Shown in pieces: positions 34,322 through 46,500 of a DNA stretch of 64,000 bases. Below the pieces are notes generated by a model. That model was not told where the DNA came from. It was given only the letters and a program-made list of their open reading frames with translations, and searched no databases. Both the position numbers and the translations under genes were made by a program. Each line of letters starts with the position of its first letter. Position 1 is the first letter of the stretch. The DNA comes from Istiophorus platypterus (lineage: Eukaryota > Chordata > Actinopteri > Istiophoriformes > Istiophoridae), in NCBI GenBank assembly GCA_016859345.1, contig CM029111.1:17220214-17284213 (forward strand), in the 5' to 3' direction.

Positions 34322-37135
34322 GTTATCGGTAACTGATTGATCTGATTCAATATAAGGTGCAGCATCGAGCTGCAGCAATGAGCTGCAGCGATGTGACGAA
34401 CTTTCTTTTCCATTATAACTCTCCTCGTTGAATTTTTCAAAGTTATCTTCAAAATGAGTGTCACAAAATACATAAAAAAAAATCCATCCCTCATATCCCA
34501 ACAGGCCACTATAAAAGATAAGAAAGAAGTTACTCATATACATAAAAATATTCAGTGATAAAACTACAAGCTCTCAAATACCTTCACAGATGGGGCAATA
34601 TTAATTGCTCCAATGTGGGGGGGGGGTTACTTACAATTATTTCATTATTGATAAATAACTTTTTTTCTATAAAATTTCAGAAAATTGTGAAAAATGTCCA
34701 TCATAATTCCCCAGGAGCTCAAAGTGGCGTCTCGAGAGTGTTGTTTTTTTGTCCAAAAACCCAAAGATGTTTATTTTCCTATCATAAATTGGCCAAGAAC
34801 ACCAGCAAATACTGACATTAAAGTGGCAGGAAGCTGTCACTTTTAGGCATATTTGTCTTTTTCATTAATAATTAACATCAACACAGATTCATTTTCTTTC
34901 ACTTGATCATATTTAACCTCAGTGACCATGGAAAAACAGGATGAAAAGGTGTCCACATATCCCTTGAAATGATCAGATGATCAGATTTTCCTCTGGCAGT
35001 AAATTTGATTCTCTCCACTTCTAATTGAAACTCGTCACGGGTTTTGGATTTTCCAATCTATTGGGGCCATACGATGGGTTGTCAGGCAGCTGAAAGCAGT
35101 AGACGGGGTTTTCTGGTTTGTTTGAACATGCCATCGAACATTGTTTTTGAAGGTAAAAATCTGAGATGTGTGACTTGAAAGTTTAATCAAAGTTTAGATT
35201 GTTAACTGAAGACTAAGTTGCTGGAGGCTCTGGTTAAATAAGGTTCAGATTCACAGTAGAATGAGGCTCCCTGGCTGCTTCCCCCCACCCCTATCTATTA
35301 TCAGGTGTTACCTACCAAATAGCCCACGAATGTCAGGTATGCAATAGAGAGGAAGGCCGCCAGCACGTACAGCCACACACTGTTGAGCGTGGTCACATAA
35401 ATCACGACGAAGTACATGTTGATGGCACAGACCATCAGGATCACCAGCCCCCCTCCAATCTTAAACACCCTGCAGAGAGAAGAGGGGGAGCCAATTAAAG
35501 GAGAGAAAACATGAGGAAAAATGAGCGGAGAATTATTTTCCTTAAATCTCCTGATGTAAACCAACTTACAGTCCATTAACAAACTCGTTCATGAGCGACG
35601 GCAGGCTGGTGAAGGTGAGGATGGGAATGAGGGCGAATGGCAACTGTGGGAGAAGAAAAATAATTAATATGAGCTGTATTATTATATAGTGTGCAAAAGT
35701 AAGTAAGTACATTTACATAGGTATGGTTGTCTAGTACAACTTTGAGTTATTTGTACTTTACAGCTTACTCAGATAAGATAAAAAATATAATATTTATAAT
35801 ATTTTTAATGCATGTAGTAATAGTAAATATACTTTAATTATTCTGGGTGGAAATACAAAGCAGATTATGACGTAATTATTTGCCTGTAATTGTTAGATAC
35901 ATAACATATCATCATGAAATAAATCCTTAAGCTTTTTTGTAGATTAAACCTCCCAACAGAACATTAAGTGGCTCCAACACTAATAGCGACAATAAAGGTG
36001 AATGAAATTAAAATATGAAAAATTAGCCAAGAAGAAATATTTCAAATAAGTGAAAAACAAATATTTTTTCCTATTCGATTTCTATATTTGATCATTTTTG
36101 ATATCTATTTAGCTGCTTTTCTTTCTTTTCTTTCTACTTGTCAGGGTTAAGTACCATTTTTCAGGATCTGAACCTGAATAGTTTCAGACCCTCTAATAAA
36201 AGGGCTAATCTACTGATTTAGCACTGCACTTGCAGGGAAAAAGATTTTAAAAAGAATCAAGTCAAAACTGATGCAGCAGGGGTCCCCAGTATGGGTCAAG
36301 CTCCTGACACACTGGATCCTACATATCCCATAATTCAACTCTTTCACTAAAGCCTCACTGCCAAGGAAATTTAAACCTCTCCTAGACTCCACATCCACAG
36401 ATTTTAACACAGACTTTCTATTTTAAAAAAAATGAATAAATAAATAAAAATTTTAAAGCCTAAGCTGATGTGAAAACTGATGGCATCTTTAGGGGTAAAA
36501 TTGGTGGAATGTCTCTTTAAATCTGTTTCAGTTTCCCCCTCAACAGCCGCAAGTTAAAAAAGTTGTTCATATTTAATAACTAGAAATCAAAGATTGTAAT
36601 TCTATGAGCTCAAACTCTTTTGTCAGATAGTAATTAATTAATTAGCTTATTCTACTCTAAGAAATACATTAGATTGTGGGATTAATAACAATCAAAATAA
36701 TATTTTATAAGCTTGGAGCTTGTTCCAAAATGGAAATGGCTGTTGAAACTCAGTTCTAACTGCCTGCATGTTTTAATTATGCTAATGTAACGATAAAGAC
36801 TTGGAAAAAGCACAGCTAAAGTGCTGTGAGATAAAAGTAATTTACAAGAACAAGCAGGATAAAACATCCCAAGCTGGCAAGATGCTGGCGAATGCTTGGA
36901 TGAGGCTGCCAGTGACACCCCCCCCCAACTGACCTGCATACTCTGCAGCACGTTGAGGAAGTCGTTCATGCCAGTGAGATGCTGCACGTCCTGGAAGATG
37001 GCCACCAGCAGGGTGGGGGTGATGGCGATGGAGCGGGTCAAGAGCACCCGGGCGAACCGCGACCAGCGCAGGTTCAGGAAGCCCTGATGATGAAGGCAAA
37101 GGACAGGGCTGGCGTTTCCAAATGTATGCGCTGCC

Positions 37136-37175
<40 letters not shown>

Positions 37176-40100
37176 TTTCTCCTCCCTCCTCCACTGACCT
37201 CCATGACGAACTGGCCCGAATACGTCCCCGTCATGGTGGAGCTCTGGCCGGCGGCGAGGATTCCCACGGCCCAGATGTAGAGTGCCGCCGGGCCGAAGAA
37301 ACAGCCGAGGACCACCCCCTGCCACAAACATCGCATTCAAATTAAAGCTGCTTAAATTAATATTCTTATATCAACACTCAATGAAATTACTTTCTGAAGT
37401 GAAAGGTGTCACCAGTTGGGATAAACCCACAGAGAATTATTCCCCAACTCTGCAGTTTCCCTTCAGACCGATGGAGTATTTTAGCCTCTTTCAGCTCTAT
37501 GTTTTGGTTTTAGGGCCCAAAACTCTACTGTCGTACTTCGCTCTCATCAGCAGGGTTTCAACAGCTCTCTTGGGTTTTTTTGTTTTTTTCTTTTGTGAAA
37601 AACCCTACTGTCCACAGCCTGCTGAGCACTAAAAAATACAACAGACAGATGCAGTCAAAGACCAGCTGGTGAACATGGTGGAGCATTTAGCAGCTGAAGG
37701 AGCCAGACAGTTAAAGAGGGGAAACAAGGAGCTTAAAGGACACTAAACACTTGACTTAAATTCAACCCCTTGGACACAAACATGTCTCCAAATTAAAGAT
37801 AATTTGGCCCCATCTCCGCTGGATTTGCAAACAGGCAACTGTTTGCAAACAGTTTTACCCAAACAGCTTCATAAGGTGACAATTAATGTGTCAATGTTGT
37901 ATTTTTACACCTCCTTGTGCTGCTTGCAAAATAAATTAAAGCAGGCTAAAAACTGAATAATTGAATAATTGCTTTAAAACACAACGGAGCTAAAGAGCCA
38001 GGAAATCTCAGGCTCTTTAGCCACTAAATGCTTCACTATGTTCACCGTCTCGTCTCTGACTGTGTCTGTTGTGTTGTTTCTTGCTGAGCAGGTAGTGGAC
38101 TTTGGCTTTTTGGAGCTTTTTAGCCCCCCGCTGCTGCTGCCATGAACAGGTTCATGCAATGTTTTGGGCGACCATGTCGGAAATCAAAAGTGTTTCTAGT
38201 TGCCTCTGAACGACCACACTCGAAAACAGAGTGAGAACTCGGCAATAACAAAAAAAAATATTGTATAATATTGTTTATAAAAGGAGATAATGGTGCACGC
38301 CTACTGACAGTCTCTCGTGGAACAGGTTCAGAGTGTTGCAATAATGACAGAAACACTGACAAGAATAATACACTGTTTCCTTTCTTACTTCCTGATAAAC
38401 CACAACGTGAAGTTGGCATGAATGTCAGATCACAAAATGTGTGTGTGTACATATGTGTGTTTGAGGTTCCGAAATCTGACCATCAACACATAAACTTGCA
38501 GACCATAAAACCTAAACACTGAGCTGTGAATTTGTTAATTGCTCATAATAACATAACAAACCCTTTGACATTACACATAAAAAATACTGAACACAGTAGC
38601 TTTAGGTTTAAGTTTAAGTACAAAAATGCATCTTTTTCTGAAAACACTGAAAACAGCTGTACAATGTTTAATGTTTAAGTGTTTTGGGAGATTAACCCAT
38701 AGCCTTCTACAGGTTAATAAATGGAATAATCCTTTAAATTTATATTCAGTAACAAGTAAGTCACAATAACAAGGAAGCTGCATCATTAGCATCAAAACTT
38801 ACCCCTTTATAAATGTCCACCTCCAGAGTCTCATTGTTAGGAGGGAACAGATCTAAATAATTTCCTGACCGATTGCAAACATTGTGCTGGAATCAGAAAA
38901 CATACAGACAGACAGACACACCTGTAGTGTAGCAGTTAAGGAAATCACTTGGGTTTTTTTTAAATTTCAAAATGAGGCATGAATTTTCCAAAGTGATTGA
39001 TACTCACCACCTCGATGTTGGTGCGTTTGTAGAAAGCCTCGGCGAAAACCGCCACCACAAAGACGTTGATGAGGAAGGAGACGAAGAGTGCGATGGTCGA
39101 CTCGATGAAGAAATATTTGTTGGCCTCTTTCACTTCCTTCTTGTTGGACCGATCCACTTCTCGAGACTGAGGGAACATTTGGACATGCAATGATTAGCTG
39201 ATGGGAGTATTGACAATTGGAAAGAGGGTAACGCCGCGACACCGCAACTATCCAAGTGTCTCGTCGCACCTTTACGAGAGCGGAGTGGAGGTAGATGTTG
39301 TGGGGCATGATCACGGCCCCAACGATGCCGACAGCCTGGCCCACCTGGACGGGGCCGCAATCCTTGCAGTATGGCACGAACATCCCCATCAGCAGCTGGC
39401 TTTGGTCTGGGCTCACTGTCACGTACTGATGGTGAGGAAGCAAGAGAGACACTAGGTGAAATATCTACACAATGAAATTCTATCTGTTCATGGTCCCCAG
39501 ATGATGAATCCTAAAGACTCTGAAGAGCCCCTGAGGTTCCATCGCCACCATCAGGTTGAGATTTATGGTTCTGAGGTAAAGATGTCAACAAATGTTGGAT
39601 GGATCGCCATGAACCCTAGTTCAGATGTTCATGCACCTAACTCCAATAACGTCAGTGACCTTTGAACTTTTCCTGTTCAGCACCATCGTCAGGTCAAAAA
39701 TTTAATTTGTCAAATTTGTATATTTATGATTTTTAAAAATTTTATCATAATGTATTTGATGCATTATATTAATATATTTCAGTATTATATACTATTATAT
39801 ATCTCACTATACAAATTGGGAGCATGAAGAAACCACACAAATATAATTCCAGTGCATAAAAAAATTTATTTACCCTGGCTTTGGGTACTGCACTGTATTT
39901 CACCTTCTATTTCAATTTATTGTACAGTTTTTTCTACATATTCTGTACTTTCCTCTTGTTACTGTATCTGCACTTAGCTTTCTAATGTGATTTATTGACC
40001 TCTACCAGGTGTGTAGCGATTGTTTGGCTCATGTTCCTGCTCTATACTGTAAAAAAAGAATCAGATTCCACTTTTCTCCTCTCTTTCCTTTTTCCTTTCT

Positions 40101-40522
40101 TCTTCACCACCAGCTCATTTGTGCAGAGAATTGTTTAACACCTCTTTTTACACCAGTTGTGACAGACTAGGTTATAAAAACAAATGTAAATACTCAGAAT
40201 TTCCCTTTAAATCCCACGATATGGGTGGGACGCGGGGACAACTTGTTTAACAGATACTCGGTTAAATGTCTGTACCTCATATCCAAATGTGATGGCCATG
40301 ATAGTGATGAGCAAACCAAAAAAGGCCTCCAGCTTCCTCAGGCCTGCGGAGAAACAAAGCATTTCACTGTAATATGTAGACGATCCTCGTAAAACAGCGA
40401 GGACATGACAGAGACCACTACATACCGTACTTGTCCAGGAAGAGGAAGACAAAGGTGTCGATGATGGTGATGAGGACGCCGCCCCACAGGGGGATGCTAC
40501 CGGTGAAAACACAGCAAGACCC

Positions 40523-40559
<37 letters not shown>

Positions 40560-43500
40560 GTGGAAATCATAATCATCATCGAACTGTTAATGAAGTCCTT
40601 TTAAAGCACTCATCAAACTGTGACTCCGCCCCGCCAGCCGTCATGACGGTGTTTCAGTCTATGTTTACACCACCTGCCAGAGGAGAGAAGGTTGAAGGCG
40701 ATGGCGCAGCCAATGACCTCCTGCATGTCTGAGCCAATGATCGCCAACTCCACCATCAGCCACAGGATGATGCGAGGCACCTAGACAGACGGCACAGGTT
40801 AGTGTCAGGTGACATTTACGCATGGAGACCAGTCCGCTCGTCCTGCGTAGCACGGCTCTGCCTGAAATCAGATGTGCAATATGCTCTCAAGCTCCGGAGA
40901 CGCTTTTTAAGGTCGACAGGGAGCCTGCATTAAAAATGGAGCTTTGTTAGATGTGAGCATTTACTAAGCTCGAACTGTTCATTTCCATGATTGGAAAAGT
41001 AGAATCCAGACTTTTGTTGTTTTAATCCATTCTTGACCCAAATCAAACATTAAAAGTCAGGACATTTGACATCTTGACATCTTTTTGGTAGTTTTGTTAA
41101 TTTCAGGTTAATTCAACTTAGAATGTCTGGTTTACATTTTCAGACTTCAGAACATATAAACAAGTGTGAAGGAACTGCTGAGAGTTCACTCAACCCATCA
41201 ACTAAAGTTTTTTTTTTTTTTTTTTAAAGGAAAAAACTAGCATATTACCAGAGTTCCCAACATGCATTGTTGGAGGGTTAAAACTCTCCAGAGACTCTCC
41301 CTTTATGTAGTTTGAAGAAAACAGACATAATGTAAACTTGCTGTTTGTGTTTTATACATTCAAAAAGAAAGTCCTCGTTGTTTCTTTCCATAAAAAAGGT
41401 AACCACAACGAAGGTTAGTATTGAATTCAGTGCCGAACCTCGTACATCAGGTGTAACTTGGAGAAGCCTCGTCTGTTGTCATTTTGGCAGGAACACAACA
41501 GCGGAGACAGCCCTGTTAATGTAAATGTCCATAACAAACTGACTGAGCAATAAAGTTACACCATTGGTTTGGCAGCTGAGTGTTGCAGTTTTCCAAATGG
41601 TTGCTGCTTTTTCAAAATAAATTGGCACAGATAGAGCCTTTTGTTGCTAGATTTACCAACTTTTCAGGCCTTTTGGTGACTGATTTAGATACAGGACAGC
41701 TCAGATGCATCAGTCCCCAAAGTCAGTTTCTTTTTGATTTTCAGTGAATCACTCCCAGCCTTATTTTGGTCAAATACAACCTTGACCCCTGGGTTTAAAA
41801 TAGAGCAGTTTATGTACATAAAGACTGACTGAACCGGCCGACCAGTCCAAAAGATAAACATCTGAATTCTTCACTTGTGTCTCTGGGTACTTTAACCATA
41901 AGAAACAATGACACAAACGCGAGCAGTTTTTCCAGTTAATTCGGGTCTATATTTTTTTTTTTTAAATGAATTGCAGCCATTTTAAAAAGGCATCTGGCAG
42001 AGTTGCAGTGGGCATGTTTGAAAGGACAACAACAAAAACAACAAAAAACTAGGTACATTTTTTTTTTAAAAAGGGGGTAAAAGAAGTGGTCACATGATGT
42101 TTTGGCCATGTGGTCAACAGCTGCTTCTCCTCTTCAGGTATCAGAGAAGCAGATATATTTTTACACAAACTGAATTAGATGTGGGTCCAAATGAATAATT
42201 CATTCACTTTCACTGTAATTTAACTGAAAACTGTAAAGAAAATCCACATTTTCCCACACTTTCAATTATTGTCCTTGACTTTTATGTAATTTGTTTTTGT
42301 TGTTATTTTTTATATATATAATGCAAGGATTAAAGATACTGTAACAACAGAGCTCATTTTGCAATGATGCAGCTTCAGTAAACCAGGGCAGGCATTTTTG
42401 GGTACTTTATGCGAAAAAGGAAGTCAAGTTAACAGGCTCACAGTGTGGTACTGGCGGTTGCAGACTTCAGCCAGGTGCATCCCGGTGACCACGCCCAGCC
42501 GGGCCGCCAGCCTCTGCAGCAGCAAGCCGATGATGGTGGCTCCCAGCAGCACCCAGAGGAGCTGACGGGACGAAAACAGAGGCATCACTGGGAATCAAAT
42601 ACAAGGCACAAAAATAAAAACAGTGGCCTGCTTCATTTATAGCTGAATGAAGGGTCTGTAGTTAATGTTGTTGCTGCCTTAGGAATTATCATTATTATCA
42701 TTAGTGGGTTATATATGTTAGACTGCCACCTATTTGTGTTTAATATGCAAATTGTTTTCTATTTACTGGGATTTCCAGAAGTTTTATATGTTTTTGTTAC
42801 CTACATTTGATTTGTGAGAAATTATGTGAGTTTTGATGCAAACTATAAAATTAGAAAACTTCAGCTTTAATACTGGGTCCAACTGTTTTTGCCCGGAAGG
42901 CCAGATTTGGCGCACGATCCGCCATATTCCTGCCTCTGGTCTACAGCCACGCTAGCTCTGTGAGGCCATACGTAGAGCAGAGTGGTGCTTTGAGCTAAAT
43001 GCTGGAAAAACAGTTGAGGTTGGTGGGAATGTCTTTATTGGGGAGATGTTTGATCATAAACCTAAGTATTGGACAAACAGAAATCATGACCTGACGGTGG
43101 CACTAGTGAACTAGAGGAAAGTGAATCAAAGTTTTTAAGACTCATCTTCTGGGGACAATCGATGCATGTACCACATTTTGACCCAAATTTGTTGAAATAT
43201 TTCAATTAAAATTTGTTTTTTTTGGTCGCCAGGTTCTATGTGAACAAAATATTTCAGGCACAAAATATTTCAGACCCTGAACTGATGCCATCTAAAGCTG
43301 CTACTTCCCCTTTTTTAGTTCATTGATTTTGTGGTGAACCAAAAAATATGACAAAGGAAGTCTGGTTTTATTCTTACACCACGCTGTTATTCTTCTGCCA
43401 GGGAGGTTGTGCCTTCACCCACGAGTGTCTTCCTGTTCCTCCCTGGAGCCGAATATACGTCAATACTGTATAATATTTATATCACGATAGCAGGCTCAGT

Positions 43501-46500
43501 GTTGTCTGATACAGAGTCCTTGCTGTTTTTTCCTTCTCTTTAACAAAACACTAAAGCAAGAACATTCTCAGAACTATTCTCAGAAATTATTTGACTGCTG
43601 CGGGTCTGACTGAAGTCGACCATGAGTGGTTCTGTTTGACGCGGTGTTCTATAAACACAAATAAGTGATGTTTTTGCAGCTGTACTGCCCTGAAAGGCCG
43701 CCGGATGCAGACATAAAAAAAAAAAACGTGAAGAGAATCACTTAAGGCTGGACTGACAGTCTGTCCCGAGGCTAAGGGCTCAGTCACTCTTTCACCAGCC
43801 CCTGTGAATATTCACTCCGCCTCCCATTCGCTTCATTTGAGCCGCAGGGGGCTGATGCATTCATGAATGCGTTTCCGGTTTTGCCGAAGTTCATCTCTGT
43901 TAGATTTTGTCCTGCGGAATAATGAGGCTCTGGAGAGAACGTGGGAAGGACCTGACCCGTCCTTCAGGATTGTTCATTAAGGGCAGGGACGGAGTATGAG
44001 ACAATGGGTCTCTGGGTAAAGACATGTCAAGGTTTTAATTCTATTTTTTTGTTTTATTTTTACTTGTTTTGCATCTCTTTGTGGTCATTTGATTGACCTT
44101 CAAATAGGAAAAAGTCCCTTCTAACAGAGGCTTGGGCCCGTGCCCTGCCCAGTGATTCAACCATGGAAAAAGTGCACAGCAAAAGATGATAAGTATCATA
44201 TTAGGAGGGAAGCTCCAGGACAGTAGTAGATGACAATTAAGGGTTTGCTAAAAAGGTTTTTTCACTTTCAACTATTCAACTATTCTGGTCACTTATTCTT
44301 TAAGTCATTTATTAAGTAAAAATACCAAACATTTCATAGTTCTAGCTTCTTAACTGTGAGGATTTGCTGATTTTCTCTGTCCTATCAGAAATTGAATATC
44401 TTTGGATTCTGGACTGTCTGATGGACAAAACAAGCAATTTGAAGTCACCTACGGCTTGAGGAAGTAGTGATTTTTCAATATTTTGTGCCATTTTGTCAAT
44501 AAACACATAAATAAATAAATAAAACATTCAATTAAAAGAAGAAAAGGAAAAATCTGCAGTTTGATTGATGATGAAAAATAATTGTTGCTTGCAGCCCTAC
44601 CTTGAAGCCAGCTTTAGCACCGGACTGCAGGTCAGACTCAATGTTACCTGGGTCCAGGTACGCTATGCTCATCAGAAACCCCGGCCCGGTGAAGGCCAAT
44701 AGCTTACGGAGGCTGAAGCCCCACTGCAGGAGAGAAAAATCAGCTGTAACACCAACAACGTCACTGGAATCCACGTTGGAAATTAGCATCACTTTAAATT
44801 AGTGGTGGTAAATATGGATTAAAATCCTCTATCACGGTGTATGCTCTTTTACATCACAATGTCAATATACATGATGAAGTAAAATGTCAATTTATGGGAA
44901 ACTACAGTTTTAGCTAATCCGGCATTTCAAATGAACAGTTTGACATTTTGGGAAATATAGTTATTTGTTTTCTTGCTGAGTCTTAGATGAGAAGATTGAT
45001 ACCAATCTTGTCTGTAAGGTAAATATGAAGCTACCGCTAGCAGTCAGTTAGCTTAGCTTAGCATAAAGAGTGTAAACGGCGGGAAACAATGATCTTAGCT
45101 AATCATAAAGACTGTAAAGGGGGGAAAAACAGCTAGCTTAGGTTAGCATAAAGACTGTAAAGGGGGAAACAGGTTACTTGGCTCTGTCCAAAAGTTAAAC
45201 AACGACAAAAAAATTTGACCAGCAACTCTAGAGCTCAGTTATTAACGTGTATCTAGTCTGTACAAAAGCCGAAAATTAAAACCAAATTGTAAATAAATAA
45301 CTGGCTCTGCCAAGAAACAATTCTAGCAAATAAAGTAAGACCATGTTTTTACACTATTAAAATTAAAAGATTTCATGTTAATTTGTTAAAATGTAAAAGA
45401 TCTAGTTCCCAAAGTGTTATATTATTCCTTTAAATTCTTGTCAAATCAAGGTACTTTATCCCGTCACTGCAAAAAAATCCAACACTGCCATAAAATGCTC
45501 AAATATATTTGGACTTGGGTTTTATGGTGAAGCGAACGTCACTCCCGGACCGGTGGATTACCTCGCTGTCCTCGTCGGGGACGGGGACCCTCTGCTCAAA
45601 GTAAGTGCTGGAGACGGGGTCATTGTCCCTCTGGAGGAAGACAGAGGGAGCGGAGGCTCTGTTTGTGTGTGTTGTCGGAACCACAGCTTTCTCTCCCACC
45701 GCACCAAAAACTGAAATTTAGTTACAAAAAAACACCCAAAACTTTACCTCTGAAGGATTTACATCATCCACATCTGGCAAGTAAATGTCAACTGCATGGT
45801 AAAAGTTGTGGCTTATTAACAGAGCAAAGTCACCTTGCCTCTTGCGTGAGCTTTTGATCATATCACATGATCTTCACCATTATATGGAATTACCCAGTTG
45901 TCATGGAAACACAGACTTTTGATTTTCACCCTTTTTTTGGAGCACTTTAAGGACTTTTTATCCACGCTGACCCAAAAAGTTAAAACTCAGAGTTTTTAGC
46001 AACTTCAACTGCTGAGGAATATCATGGGGTATGATCGAAAGCCCCAGAAGAGCTACTAAATCGACGTGGAGGCGAGACTATCAAGAGAAAAAAACGCAGT
46101 TCTGCTACATCATATTAATTTTATTTATTTTCTTTTTAAGAATATACTCCTGTACTCTTATGTTTTCTTTATTTCTTGAGGAATACTGGATGATTTTACC
46201 TCTAAAAAAATGTCTGAAAATAAACAAGGGGTTAAAAAAACACACCATAAGGTCGAAAAAACTCATCTTATTGAGACACAACTTGTGACAGTAGGTTACA
46301 AGTAGATGTTTCTTAACCTTAAAGGGTCTTAAGTGAAAAAGCTCAGGAGCCAGTGATCTTGCGGTTTCAGACTGTTTCACAGAACAACTGAAAATTGTGA
46401 CCTTTATCAGGATTCATCCTCTTCCCCCCGTGAAGGTCTGTACAAACATTTATGGCAATAAATTTAAAGGCTGTTGAGATATTCCAGTGCAGAACCATGT

